This document shows, piece by piece, positions 33,809 to 43,422 of a stretch of DNA of 64,000 nucleotides. The notes under the pieces are model-generated. The model searched no databases. It had not been told where the DNA came from and saw nothing but the letters and a program-made list of their open reading frames with translations. Positions within the stretch are counted from its first letter, which is position 1. Each line of letters starts with the position of its first letter. Origin of the DNA: [Clostridium] citroniae WAL-17108 (GTDB taxonomy: Bacteria; Bacillota; Clostridia; Lachnospirales; Lachnospiraceae); the NCBI RefSeq assembly GCF_000233455.1, contig NZ_JH376424.1, positions 171,019-235,018 on the forward strand. The letters run 5' to 3'. The position numbers and the translations under genes were made by a program.

Positions 33809-33848
33809 CCGAGCGTACACGGATCAATCCGAGCGTACACGGATTAAT
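33809..33848. repeat. tandem 20-bp direct repeat, candidate regulator box
   Basis: Two copies of CCGAGCGTACACGGATCAAT (second with T for C near the end), head to tail at 33809 and 33829. The spacing is about two helical turns, as for OmpR-family sites. It overlaps the last codons of the gene at 33844 and lies upstream of the response-regulator gene. Confidence 0.55.
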
Positions 33849-34473
33849 AAGACCGGGAGGTCCGGTAAAACAAGCGGTCCTTTAGAATCCGTTTTAAGGG
33901 GCCCGGAATCCGCTTGCTTTCCTCAATGGCCTCCCCCATCATATCACCCAGATGAAATGTCTGTTTCCTGAGATCCTTTACCACCTGGGCGGCTTCTACC
34001 TGCACCTCGGAATACCGCACCAGGGATTCCATAAAACGTGAGAATGAATCCAGATACCCGTTCCTGATCCCGTAGTTCACGTCAATGGCCACATAATTTT
34101 GAAAATTCAGGATCTCTCTCCCATCCGGGTTGCTTTGAAGGATGATAGCCTCGATCTCCCCGCTGTACCTCCACTTCAGGCGCCGCTCCAGCTGCCTTTT
34201 AAAATCCACAAATACCCTGTCGCTGTAATACCACGCACTGCTGCCGATCTCATAGACCTTCCGGTAGCCGCCGCCTGTCTCCGGGTCATTGGTATATCCC
34301 ACAGCATAGATGGAGCAGTACCTGCTGGAGTTATAATAAAGATAGCTGAACTCCTCCACGATTTCCCGGGCTCCCGGAAGGCTGGGACGGACAAACAGCA
34401 GGACAATAATATGTTTTTCGTTTAATTCCCGTTCTTTTTTAACGATTTCCTCATAGGTACTCACTGGAAACAT
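33844..34473 (-). CDS. conserved-looking protein of unknown function
   Basis: A 209-residue soluble protein. The first 60 residues (VKKERELNEKHIIVLLFVRP) suggest an alpha/beta, possibly thioredoxin-like, start without a CxxC pair. The middle has DRVFVDFKRQLERRL and the end a basic helical region (KRIPGPLKRILKDRLFYRT). It has AAGGAG before the ATG and stands between the ABC exporter operon and the Bce module, same strand. I cannot name a family. Confidence 0.6.
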   Translation of the reverse strand: MFPVSTYEEIVKKERELNEKHIIVLLFVRPSLPGAREIVEEFSYLYYNSSRYCSIYAVGYTNDPETGGGYRKVYEIGSSAWYYSDRVFVDFKRQLERRLKWRYSGEIEAIILQSNPDGREILNFQNYVAIDVNYGIRNGYLDSFSRFMESLVRYSEVQVEAAQVVKDLRKQTFHLGDMMGEAIEESKRIPGPLKRILKDRLFYRTSRSY

Positions 34474-34542
34474 GCAAAACTCCTTTTTTACATTATCTTA
34501 TCATTTTGCAGCTTCTGTGAAAAGGGGTAATTCTCTTAAAAC

Positions 34543-36396
34543 TTACGAAGCTTTTGCAGCAAACTGGCTGTTGTACAAGTCCGCGTAAAACCCTCTTTGC
34601 CTGATTAGGCCGTCATGGGTACCGTGTTCAATGATGGTGCCCTCCCGCATGACCAGGATCAGATCCGCATCCCGTATGGTGGAAAGTCTGTGGGCGATGA
34701 CAAAACTGGTCCGCCCCTTCATCAGGTTCCCCATTGCCTTTTGTATCTCGATCTCTGTCCTGGTATCCACGCTGGAGGTGGCCTCATCCAGGATCAGGAT
34801 GGACGGGTCCGCGAGTATGGCTCTTGCAATGGTAAGGAGCTGCTTTTGTCCCACGGACATGCCAAGGAGCTCATCATCCACCATGGTCTGGTAACCCTGG
34901 GGCAGGGTACGGATAAAGTGGTCGATCCTGGCTGCTTTTGCTGCCTGGCGGATCTCCGGACCGGTTGCCCCGCTTCGCCCGTATGCGATATTCTCCGCAA
35001 TGGTTCCGTTAAAAAGCCATGTGTCCTGCAAAACCATACCCAGGATGGAACGCAGCTCCCTGCGGCTCATTTCATTGATATTGACATTGTCAATGGTTAT
35101 TTTACCTCCCTGCAGTTCATAAAAGCGCATCAGCAGATTTACCAGGGTGGTCTTGCCTGCTCCGGTTGGCCCCACAATGGCCACCTTGCTTCCTGCCCGG
35201 ACCGAGATATTGATATCCTCCATTAAAATCCTGTCCCTGTGATATCCGAACCGTACATGTTCAAAGGAAACATTTCCCTTTGGCTGCGGCAGCAGCTGTT
35301 CTTTGGCAGTGTCCGGTATCTCCTCCAGTTCATCCTGTATCTGGTAAACCCGCTCCGCTGATGCGATTGCACCCTGCAGTCGGTTTATTATATAGGACAG
35401 CTGGGTAACCGGCTCGGTAATCTGATTGATATACTGGAAGATGGCCTGGATTTCACCGATTGTAATAGTGCCGCTGATAACGGATACAGCGCCGCGCACA
35501 GCAATGATGACATAGCCGATCTGCCCCAGAAAACGCACCAGGGGCGTGATGGCGTAGGTGATGAACTGTGCCTTTGTGGATTCCTTCTGCAGCTTGTCAT
35601 TGAGTTCGTCATTGGTTTTTACCATTTCATCCTGCAGGTTAAATGCTTTAATAATGGCATTTCCCGTAAATGCCTCCTCAATGCTGGCGTTCAACTCCCC
35701 CAGAGCAGCCTGGTTCGCTGCATAATACCGGTTGGTTTTAAGGGAGATCAGGGCTGCTGTGACCACGCTTACCACAATGCTGCCCAGGGCGATCATGGTC
35801 AGTGAGGGGCTGATCACCATCATCATGATAAATGCCCCCGCAATGGTCACCACGGATGTGATCAGCTGGCTTAAGCCTTCCTGCAATGTGTCCGCCACCT
35901 TTTCCAGGTCACTGGTGACACGGCTCAGGATATCTCCTTTCTTGTGGGTATCATAGTAACAAAGAGGCAGCCGGTTCAGTTTTTCACTGATGGACCTGCG
36001 CATGGACAGGGAGATGTCCTGGGAAATGCTGGCCATGATATACTGTTCAAGAAAACTGAACAGGGCGCTGAACAGGTAAAGCACTGCGATCACCCATATG
36101 ATCTTACCCATGGTGGACACGTTGACCTGGAAGGCGGTGCCCTGGGATACGGCATTCTTTATGCCGTCATAAATCTGGTTGATGGCCTGGCCGATCAGGG
36201 CAGGCGTGATGATATTAAACACGGCGGCGGCTATGATGCAGAGAACCACTGCCAGTATCTTGGCTCTCTGTTTCATCAGATCCCTGAAAAAACGTTTTGC
36301 CGTGCCTTTGATATTTTGGGCCCGGTCAGCCGACATTTCATCCCCAAACAATTCAATGGAACTCTGGCTTTCCAGGATGTCTTTTTCCTCACTCAT
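34543..36396 (-). CDS. ABC exporter half-transporter B (heterodimer partner)
   Basis: The 617-residue protein has a six-span exporter domain (about residues 45-345) and an ATPase domain (about 375-610). The ATPase has Walker A GPTGAGKTT, Walker B ILILDEATSSVD with catalytic Glu, and switch His in VIAHRLSTI. The signature reads MSVGQKQ instead of LSGGQ. Its Walker side is thus competent but its signature is degenerate, complementary to the defects in the partner, as in TM287/288- or BmrCD-type heterodimers. It overlaps the partner gene by 4 bp. Probable drug or lipid exporter. Confidence 0.9.
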   Translation of the reverse strand: MSEEKDILESQSSIELFGDEMSADRAQNIKGTAKRFFRDLMKQRAKILAVVLCIIAAAVFNIITPALIGQAINQIYDGIKNAVSQGTAFQVNVSTMGKIIWVIAVLYLFSALFSFLEQYIMASISQDISLSMRRSISEKLNRLPLCYYDTHKKGDILSRVTSDLEKVADTLQEGLSQLITSVVTIAGAFIMMMVISPSLTMIALGSIVVSVVTAALISLKTNRYYAANQAALGELNASIEEAFTGNAIIKAFNLQDEMVKTNDELNDKLQKESTKAQFITYAITPLVRFLGQIGYVIIAVRGAVSVISGTITIGEIQAIFQYINQITEPVTQLSYIINRLQGAIASAERVYQIQDELEEIPDTAKEQLLPQPKGNVSFEHVRFGYHRDRILMEDINISVRAGSKVAIVGPTGAGKTTLVNLLMRFYELQGGKITIDNVNINEMSRRELRSILGMVLQDTWLFNGTIAENIAYGRSGATGPEIRQAAKAARIDHFIRTLPQGYQTMVDDELLGMSVGQKQLLTIARAILADPSILILDEATSSVDTRTEIEIQKAMGNLMKGRTSFVIAHRLSTIRDADLILVMREGTIIEHGTHDGLIRQRGFYADLYNSQFAAKAS

Positions 36397-38135
36397 GCGG
36401 ATTCCTCCTGACTTAATTGGGATTGGGCAATGTTTTGGTACACGGAACAGTCTGCCATCAATGTTTCATGGGTACCCTTTCCAACGATCCGGCCCTCATC
36501 CAGAACAATGATCTGGTCCGCATCGGTAATGGTACTGATCCTCTGTGCCACAATGATAACAGCACTCATCTTTACTTCCTGCTTTAACGCTTTGCGAAGC
36601 TTTGCATCCGTCTTAAAATCAAGGGCGGAGAAGCTGTCGTCAAACAGGAAGATATCCGGTTCTTTTATAACAGCCCTTGCAATGGACAGACGCTGCTTTT
36701 GTCCGCCGGAAAAATTGCCGCCCCCCTGTGATACGGGAGCATCCAGGCCCTTTTTATGTTCACGGATAAAATCATCAATCTGGGCAATGGCGGCTGCATG
36801 GTGCATTTCCAGGTCCGTGGCATCTTTTTTCCCATGGCGCAGGTTATCGGCAATGGTCCCGCTGAACAGGAACGCTTTCTGGGGCACATAGCCGATCATA
36901 TCCCTCAGTTCCCGCTGACCGTACTCCCGTATGTCTCTTCCTTTGATCAGTATATTGCCTTCCTGTATATCATAAAAACGCATCAGCAGGCTGGCAATGG
37001 TGGACTTGCCGGAGCCGGTCCCCCCGATGATTGCGGTGGTCTGGCCTTTGCGGACGGAAAAACTGATACCATGGAGTACATCCTCCTCCGCGTGTTCATA
37101 GCGGAATGTGACATTTCTAAACTCCACTTCCCCATGGGAAACGGGATCCTCTAATTTCACGACCTTGCCTGAAACAACGTTGTCTGAGATTTCGGGCTCC
37201 ATATCAAGAACCGCATTGATGCGCTGTGCACAGGCCTGGGCCCTGGGCACCATGGCAAATACGGCAACCCCCATGATCAGATACATGAGGATCAGCACTG
37301 CATACTCAATGATCGCCATGATATCACCGATCTGCATGTTTCCGGCAGCCACCTGTTTCCCGCCAAACCACAGGATCAGCAGGGTGCACAGGCTCATTAC
37401 ACCCATGACCATGGGAAGTACGCAGGCAAAAAACTTGTTGGCTCTTATGGCAATTTTGGCGTAATCTGCAAAAGACTGATCCACCCTTGCCTTTTCATGG
37501 CCGGTACGGTTAAAGGCCCGGATCACCCTTACGCCGATGATATTGTCCCTGACCGTACGGTTGATCTTATCCATCAGGGTCTGGAGATGTTCAAACATAG
37601 GGGTTACCCTGGTGATCACAATTGCGGAAAAAGCGATCAGGAACATCATAAGCCCCAATATGATGAAGGCCAGGAGCCTGTTCTTGGAAAAAGCCAGGAT
37701 CAGCCCGGCAATGGTCATGAAGGGAGCGGGAAGCAGCATCTGGACCAGGGCTGAAAATGCCTGCTGGATCTGGACCACATCACTGGTACTGCGGGTGATC
37801 ATGGAAGCTGCACCAAACCGGTTAAAATCATTTGCGGAAAATGACTGGACTTTGAAAAATAAGCGTTTGCGTATATCACTTCCCATCCCGGTTGCAATAT
37901 AGGTGGAAATGTAGGTGCCTCCAATGGACACGCCTGCAGTGAATAAGGCGACAACCAGCATAAAAACCCCGGTTTCACGCACATAGTTCAGATCGCCTGC
38001 CACGATCCCGCTGTTAACAATACCTGCGGTAAGGGTTGGAATATACAGGGTTCCCAATACCTGAATGAACAGGAGCAGGAACATAAAAACAGTCCATTTT
38101 TTGTATGGTTTCAAAAAAACCATTAGTTTTAGCAT
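36393..38135 (-). CDS. ABC exporter half-transporter A (degenerate ATPase site)
   Basis: The 580-residue partner has six spans (about residues 15-310) and an ATPase domain (about 340-570). It has Walker A GGTGSGKST and a canonical signature FSGGQKQR, but Walker B is IFLFDDSFSALD with Asp in place of the catalytic Glu, and the switch residue is Gln in VAQRISTI. That makes one of the two composite ATP sites non-hydrolytic, the mark of asymmetric heterodimeric exporters. It is preceded by a MarR gene 14 bp upstream. Confidence 0.9.
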   Translation of the reverse strand: MLKLMVFLKPYKKWTVFMFLLLFIQVLGTLYIPTLTAGIVNSGIVAGDLNYVRETGVFMLVVALFTAGVSIGGTYISTYIATGMGSDIRKRLFFKVQSFSANDFNRFGAASMITRSTSDVVQIQQAFSALVQMLLPAPFMTIAGLILAFSKNRLLAFIILGLMMFLIAFSAIVITRVTPMFEHLQTLMDKINRTVRDNIIGVRVIRAFNRTGHEKARVDQSFADYAKIAIRANKFFACVLPMVMGVMSLCTLLILWFGGKQVAAGNMQIGDIMAIIEYAVLILMYLIMGVAVFAMVPRAQACAQRINAVLDMEPEISDNVVSGKVVKLEDPVSHGEVEFRNVTFRYEHAEEDVLHGISFSVRKGQTTAIIGGTGSGKSTIASLLMRFYDIQEGNILIKGRDIREYGQRELRDMIGYVPQKAFLFSGTIADNLRHGKKDATDLEMHHAAAIAQIDDFIREHKKGLDAPVSQGGGNFSGGQKQRLSIARAVIKEPDIFLFDDSFSALDFKTDAKLRKALKQEVKMSAVIIVAQRISTITDADQIIVLDEGRIVGKGTHETLMADCSVYQNIAQSQLSQEESA

Positions 38136-38149
38136 TAAATAATTCTCCT

Positions 38150-38587
38150 TTATATATTTTTCTCAAAACCATGTTTCATGATCTGCAGCAATTGGAGCAG
38201 CCCCTGTCTCTGTTCAAAGGAAAGCTGACCCATGGCAGCCTCTTCCGCCTCCATCAGGCGCCCCATTACCTGGTCTGCGTACTCCTGGCCGGATGGGGTA
38301 AACTTGATAACCTTATTGCGCCGGTCAAAGTCCATTTCCTTCATCTCCACGTAACCGTTGTCCAACAGTCCGCGTATGAGTTGGTTGACGCTCTGCTTTG
38401 GAAAATGGAGCTGTTCGCAGATGAATTTCTGGGTGCAGTTTTCAGGCGTGTCATATATGATATCCAGCACAAGAAGGCCGGCATAGGTCAGCCCCACTGA
38501 TTTGGCGTAGGTTTCATACAGGTCTTCAATGGAATCCATAATATCAAAAAACTGTCGTAACTGCTCTCTCACGCTTGGATGGTTCAT
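38150..38587 (-). CDS. MarR-family regulator
   Basis: The 145-residue winged-helix regulator has recognition-helix region FICEQLHFPKQSVNQLIRGL, wing DFDRRNKVIKFT and the C-terminal dimer helix. It is the first gene of an operon with the two ABC exporter genes, the usual layout for a drug-responsive repressor of its own efflux pump. GAGGATAA precedes the ATG. Confidence 0.88.
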   Translation of the reverse strand: MNHPSVREQLRQFFDIMDSIEDLYETYAKSVGLTYAGLLVLDIIYDTPENCTQKFICEQLHFPKQSVNQLIRGLLDNGYVEMKEMDFDRRNKVIKFTPSGQEYADQVMGRLMEAEEAAMGQLSFEQRQGLLQLLQIMKHGFEKNI

Positions 38588-38638
38588 AGGTTATCCTCCT
38601 CAATTAGTCCGTATATTTTACTATTCACTGTGTGGACT

Positions 38639-38668
38639 ATACTATCATAGCACTGACTGCAATGTCAA
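38639..38668 (-). promoter_or_regulatory. promoter of the marR-ABC exporter operon
   Basis: On the minus strand TTGACA (complement of 38663-38668), 18-bp spacer, TAGTAT (complement of 38639-38644), about 50 bp before the start codon. Confidence 0.6.
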
Positions 38669-38730
38669 TGAAGGATTTCTGAATATTTTATAAACTATAT
38701 ACACCGTATAAGGCGGGATAGGATAAATAT

Positions 38731-38794
38731 AAAAGGACCTCCGCTTTCCCATGTCTGCGTATGGGTGCAGATATGGGAAAGCGGAGGTCCTTTG
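38731..38794 (-). terminator. strong terminator after the alcohol dehydrogenase gene
   Basis: A stem of more than 20 bp (AAAGGACCTCCGCTTTCCCA and its complement) around a 20-nt loop; on the minus strand it ends in TTTTA. It may block transcription in both directions. Confidence 0.75.
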
Positions 38795-38822
38795 ACCAAG
38801 TGGATTTCTGTTCGATTATGTG

Positions 38823-39845
38823 TTATGGTTCAACGATCACCTTAATGGATTCTGAACTTTGCTGTGCCAGGATCGCCTGTTCCAGCTGGTCCAGCGGAAA
38901 TAAATGGGTGATCAGAGGCTCCAGCTGAATGGCATTGCTGTTAATAAGGGCGACAGCGCGGCCGTGGGTATCCGGATTAATGATGGACCCCACAATGGTC
39001 AGTTCCTTTTGGAAGATCTCCTCCAGATGCATGGCGTAGGTGGAACCGGGACTGGGTACGCTGAAAAGCAGAATGACAGCCCCTTTATCCGCTGCTTTAA
39101 ACGCCTGTTCCGCTGCGGCCGGTATTCCCACGCACTCGATGACAACGTCAGCTCCCGGCGTTCCCAGGATCTCTGTCAGCCGCTGTCCGATCTCCTCGTG
39201 CACCGGGTCAATGACCGCGTCCGCACCCACTTCCATTCCGATCTCACGCCTCATGGACACCGGCTCGCTTAAAACCACCTTGGAAGCGCCTGACAGTTTT
39301 GCCAGCTGAACCATTATAAGTCCGATGGCACCGCCCCCGATAACGCAGACAGTGTTGCCGGGCACCAGACCGATCCGGTCAATCCCGTGGATACAGCAGG
39401 CCAAAGGCTCTGTCATGGCGCCGTACTTTAAGGGGATTTCTTTGTCAAGCTGATAGCACTGCGTCTCCGGTACGGCACAGTACTGGGCAAAACCGCCGTC
39501 CCTGTTGACGCCCACTGCGTAGAGGCTTTCACAGACCTGTTTTTTCCCAATCTTGCAGTAATGGCATTTGCCGCAATAGCTGTTGGGATCCACAGTGACA
39601 TGGTCTCCCGGCCTTACCGTGGTGACGGCGCTGCCTGTCTTTTCCACAACCCCGGCCAGTTCATGTCCAAGGATCACCGGAGGATGCACTTCGGCCGAAC
39701 CTTTGCTCCCGTGATAAATATGTACGTCCGTGCCGCAGATACCGCAGGCGGCAACGCGGATCAGCACATCATGTTCCCCTGTTTCCGGTACAGGGATCTC
39801 ATCCAGCCGGAACTTTTTGTCCCCTAAAAAGTAATTTCCCTTCAT
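38823..39845 (-). CDS. zinc-dependent medium-chain alcohol/polyol dehydrogenase
   Basis: The 340-residue MDR enzyme has catalytic-zinc residues in ACGICGTD and GHELAG, four structural-zinc cysteines (CGKCHYCKIGKKQVC) and an NAD-binding GGGAIG near residue 170. It resembles sorbitol/threonine/butanediol dehydrogenases; the exact substrate is open. The start ATG 39845 (MKGNYFLGDKKF) has AAAGGA 8 nt upstream; the frame upstream is A/T-rich non-coding. It is divergent from a ROK regulator, which probably controls it, suggesting a sugar or polyol substrate. Confidence 0.87.
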   Translation of the reverse strand: MKGNYFLGDKKFRLDEIPVPETGEHDVLIRVAACGICGTDVHIYHGSKGSAEVHPPVILGHELAGVVEKTGSAVTTVRPGDHVTVDPNSYCGKCHYCKIGKKQVCESLYAVGVNRDGGFAQYCAVPETQCYQLDKEIPLKYGAMTEPLACCIHGIDRIGLVPGNTVCVIGGGAIGLIMVQLAKLSGASKVVLSEPVSMRREIGMEVGADAVIDPVHEEIGQRLTEILGTPGADVVIECVGIPAAAEQAFKAADKGAVILLFSVPSPGSTYAMHLEEIFQKELTIVGSIINPDTHGRAVALINSNAIQLEPLITHLFPLDQLEQAILAQQSSESIKVIVEP

Positions 39846-39965
39846 CCAAACATTCCTTTCCCTGTTTTCATCATAAAACAGTTTGAAAAATAACTTATAC
39901 AAAAGTACTTTGCTTATCTGAATAAACAATAACACGGGAAGGATGTAATGTCAATCTCTTTTTGC

Positions 39966-40021
39966 GTGGGAACAGGGACGTGGGAACAGGGACGTGGGAA
40001 CTGGGACATGGGAACTGGGGC
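39966..40021. repeat. four tandem 14-bp repeats
   Basis: GTGGGAACAGGGAC twice, GTGGGAACTGGGAC, then ATGGGAACTGGGGC, head to tail at 39966, 39980, 39994 and 40008. They lie between the divergent dehydrogenase and ROK genes. One strand is purine-rich. It could be slippage-prone or a regulator array. Confidence 0.75.
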
Positions 40022-40127
40022 GTATTCTTGGTGTACGGGGCATCTTACTGCTTTACTTTGGGGACATTTACAGGTAAAATAAGAATGTTAACTTTTATAA
40101 AAGTGAATTGCAAAAGGAGTGTATTAA

Positions 40128-41267
40128 ATGATGTCAGCTGAAACTTCATCGGTGACTTCCTCAGAGCTGCGTGTTACCAACCGCCGCAGGGTCCTGCGGA
40201 TTGTTTATGAGCACAAAGAGATCTCCAAGCAGGATATCAGCCGTAAGCTCTCCATGAGCCTGCCCACAGTGACACAGAACCTGAAGGAATTTGAAAACCT
40301 GGGATTAATTGAACGCAGGGGGCTTTATGAATCCACCGGTGGGCGCAAGGCGCAGATATACTGCTTTGTATCGGATGCGCGTATTTCCGTTGGAGTCATC
40401 CTGCTAAAAGAATCATATGGAATTGTTATGGCGGATCTGTATGGCAAGATCTTAAAGGCGGAGGAATTTCCCATTCCCTTTGCCCGCACATCTGCGTACT
40501 TTGAGCAGCTGGGCACATCGGTCCGGGAGTTTGTCTCCCTCACGCCCTACCGGCAGGATCAGGTCCTTGGGGTGTCCATTGCCCTGCAGGGGCTTGTATC
40601 CGCTGACGGGACCGCGGTTATCTATGGAGAGATCCTGGACTGTACGGATCTGACCTTGGAGGAGATCAAAAGGCATATCCCATATCCCTGCACCATGATC
40701 CACGATACGGAAGCTTCAGCCACTGCAGAGGTCTGGGCCCAAAAGGATCTGAAGGATGCCGTGCTCCTGCTGCTGACCCGTAATTTTGGAGGAGCGCTGA
40801 TCATCAACGGCCAGGTGCACCGCGGCCACGCGCTCAGCAGCAGCGTCATTGAACATATGAGACTGTACCCGGGAGGACGTTCCTGCTACTGTGGAAAGAA
40901 AGGCTGTATTGAAGCCTACTGTTCCGCCTATGCACTGCAGCTTCAGGCAGGGGAAGCCCTGGGAGGGTTCTTTTCTGCCCTTCGCGCAGGCAGCAGGGAA
41001 CGCGCCGTAATCTGGGACCATTACCTCCATGACCTTGCACTTGCCATCAGCAATATCCGTATGCTGCTGGACTGCGAATATGTGATCGGAGGATATTTGC
41101 AGAGATTCATGGAGGATCAGGATTTTTCCCTTCTGACCCGGTATGTCAATGAGGAATGCCCCTTTAAATCCTCCCCCGTATATCTGCGCCGCAGTGTTTT
41201 TACAGAGGATTCCGCAGCCCCTGGGGCAGCTATTTCACTGGTCAGGAAGTTTCTGGATTCATTTTGA
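40128..41267 (+). CDS. ROK-family (NagC/XylR-like) transcriptional regulator
   Basis: The 379-residue protein has an N-terminal winged helix (ISKQDISRKLSMSLPTVTQNL, about residues 30-52) and a sugar-kinase-like ROK domain with the zinc motif CYCGKKGCIEAYC (about residues 257-269). Such regulators usually release DNA when a sugar or sugar phosphate binds. AAGGAG lies 8 nt before the ATG. It is divergent from the dehydrogenase gene and convergent with the PBP gene, with only 13 bp between stops. Confidence 0.88.
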   Translation: MMSAETSSVTSSELRVTNRRRVLRIVYEHKEISKQDISRKLSMSLPTVTQNLKEFENLGLIERRGLYESTGGRKAQIYCFVSDARISVGVILLKESYGIVMADLYGKILKAEEFPIPFARTSAYFEQLGTSVREFVSLTPYRQDQVLGVSIALQGLVSADGTAVIYGEILDCTDLTLEEIKRHIPYPCTMIHDTEASATAEVWAQKDLKDAVLLLLTRNFGGALIINGQVHRGHALSSSVIEHMRLYPGGRSCYCGKKGCIEAYCSAYALQLQAGEALGGFFSALRAGSRERAVIWDHYLHDLALAISNIRMLLDCEYVIGGYLQRFMEDQDFSLLTRYVNEECPFKSSPVYLRRSVFTEDSAAPGAAISLVRKFLDSF

Positions 41268-41280
41268 GTTTCATTTAGCC

Positions 41281-43422
41281 TTAGTTTGAAGGAATATAGG
41301 CATCCAGCACTGCCTTATCCTTTCTCACCACAAGTCCGCTTCCGCCCGCGTTTTTTACATCCTCCACCATGCTTACCAGGAGCACCGGGGTTGTGAGTCC
41401 GGGATCCGTGGTATATACGGCAAACCAGCCCAGCTCTGTACCGGAGGTATCTGATTTGGACGCTTTGATCTCCGCTGTTCCCGTCTTTCCCGCCAGCTCC
41501 AGGTCAGGGCGAAAGGCGGCGCGCCCGGTGCCGTGTTCAGAGGAAACAACCTTTTTCATGCCCTCTGCAATGCGGTCTGTTATCTCCGGCGTAAATACAC
41601 GGTCCAGCCATGGTTCGGCTTCCATTCCGGCTTCGTATACCAGCCGGGGCTTTATGACGGTGCCCTGATTGGGGAACATGGTATACAGGGAGGCCAGATG
41701 AATGGGATTTACCAATACCTGTCCCTGCCCGTATCCGCTGTCCGCCAGCTGGATCTCCGTCTCAATGGTTTCGGTATTGGAATACTGGGACTTGTCCACA
41801 GCAATCTCAAAGGGAAGCTCCTGACCAAAGCCCAGCCGGTCCATAGACTTTGCAAAGGTGTCATAGCCGATATTCAGGGCCGCCTTTGCGAAATAAATGT
41901 TATCGGAAAGCACCAGGGCGTTTTCCAGGTTGGCCGGATCGGTTTCATGGAGGGTGGTAACGTAATAGCTCCCCCAGCTCCGGTCCTTCTGCCAGCTCAG
42001 GCCCTCATTCCCATAATCCTCATTTGGATCCAGGGTCTCAGAAGCCAGTCCAATGGCTGCGGTGATGGGTTTAAAGGAGGAGCCGGGGGCGAACTTCTGC
42101 CTGAAACGGTTTAACAGAGGATTGCGGGAATCCTCATTTAAGGCGGTCCATTTATCCTGGGACATCCCCAGGATAAAGTCGTTGTTATCATAGGACGGAG
42201 TGCTTACCAGGGCAAGGACTTCACCGGTCCATGGATCCATGGCCACGGTACAGCTTTTATCTGTCTCAAATGCCTGATAAATCATGCGCTGAAGATCACT
42301 GTCAATGGTCAGCGTGATATCCGTCCCATCCTGTTTGGGAATGGATGCCAGATTCCGGTTCAGGGAACCATCGGACCGTATGATGGCCACCGTACAGCCA
42401 TTGGTCCCCTTTAGCTCCTTTTCAAACAATGCCTCCATTCCGCTCCGTCCGATCACGCTGTCGGTCAGATACCCCTCTCCCGGATGTTTTTCCAGATCCT
42501 CTGCAGTGACATTCTGCACATACCCCACCAGATGGGCGGCCTGCTCGCCCAGGGGATATGTGCGCACCTGGGTGTCGGTGATCATCACCCCGGGAATGGC
42601 AAGAAGTGTATCCTGAAGCCCACGGTTTTGCACATTGGATTCAGTGGGATACTGGGACTGAAGATTCAGTTCATCCACCTTTTTCAGGGTTTTAATGGGG
42701 ACCAGAGAGTCATCTTTGACCCATCCGGCGCTCAGCTTTTTTTCTATGCTTTCAGTGGAAATGCCTAAAAGTTCAGACAGCCGCTCCAAATCGGAGGATG
42801 GGTCCTCCTGCATTTTACCGGGAACAAGGCCCACCAGGGAGGCGGTTCCCTTTCCTGCCAGAAGAGTTCCGTTCCTGTCGTAGATCTGTCCCCTCTCCGC
42901 CTTTTCCGTAAACACCCGCACCTTGTCCGTACTCCCGAATTCAGGAAAGATCACACGGTCACTCCAGGCCATCCGGTAAAGATTGTCCTCCCGGCTTTTC
43001 ACAAAGGTTACCTGGTTGGGAAAGGAAACCGGTCCTGCAATTGTGTCCAGGCTCATTTGGTAGCTGACAATTGCCACATGTTCCTTTGGCTCCTCCACTG
43101 CACTGATCTGTGACTGGATATTACCGGCCTCGATGCCTTCATATATGTTTTTGTTGCGGATGACAAAATCCTCCAGGCTGATCTCCTGCCTGCTCTGCTC
43201 ATCCAGCATATCGTACATATCTTCGTATCTGCCATGGTCCAGGTAGGAGGTGTATTGGGCAAACAGCTCATCCGGGGCAGGAATTTCCGCCTTTTTCAGG
43301 CCCTGTATATAGTAATAGGAACCACCGGCCAAACCGGCGGCAACAGCCAGGACAGCTATGACAATGGCTGCTGCCCTGCCCTTGTTCTTTCTCTTTCTTC
43401 TGCTTCGCATACGATACCTCAA
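41281..43422 (-). CDS. class B penicillin-binding protein with NTF2-like N-terminus
   Basis: The 713-residue transpeptidase has a short basic cytoplasmic start, one membrane anchor (about residues 18-38), an NTF2-like MecA-type domain (about 50-165), a dimerisation domain and a transpeptidase domain. The three active-site motifs are intact: Ser448-x-x-Lys451 (SSFK), Ser506-Asp-Asn and Lys646-Thr-Gly. This architecture is that of PBP2a/PBP5-like enzymes, some of which have low affinity for beta-lactams. It cross-links peptidoglycan outside the membrane. It is preceded by a gene for a two-span protein, with 4-bp overlap. Confidence 0.9.
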   Translation of the reverse strand: MRYRMRSRRKRKNKGRAAAIVIAVLAVAAGLAGGSYYYIQGLKKAEIPAPDELFAQYTSYLDHGRYEDMYDMLDEQSRQEISLEDFVIRNKNIYEGIEAGNIQSQISAVEEPKEHVAIVSYQMSLDTIAGPVSFPNQVTFVKSREDNLYRMAWSDRVIFPEFGSTDKVRVFTEKAERGQIYDRNGTLLAGKGTASLVGLVPGKMQEDPSSDLERLSELLGISTESIEKKLSAGWVKDDSLVPIKTLKKVDELNLQSQYPTESNVQNRGLQDTLLAIPGVMITDTQVRTYPLGEQAAHLVGYVQNVTAEDLEKHPGEGYLTDSVIGRSGMEALFEKELKGTNGCTVAIIRSDGSLNRNLASIPKQDGTDITLTIDSDLQRMIYQAFETDKSCTVAMDPWTGEVLALVSTPSYDNNDFILGMSQDKWTALNEDSRNPLLNRFRQKFAPGSSFKPITAAIGLASETLDPNEDYGNEGLSWQKDRSWGSYYVTTLHETDPANLENALVLSDNIYFAKAALNIGYDTFAKSMDRLGFGQELPFEIAVDKSQYSNTETIETEIQLADSGYGQGQVLVNPIHLASLYTMFPNQGTVIKPRLVYEAGMEAEPWLDRVFTPEITDRIAEGMKKVVSSEHGTGRAAFRPDLELAGKTGTAEIKASKSDTSGTELGWFAVYTTDPGLTTPVLLVSMVEDVKNAGGSGLVVRKDKAVLDAYIPSN

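Noticed and set aside
39966..40021. CRISPR array
   Set aside because: Units are 14 bp without spacers, and there are no cas genes.
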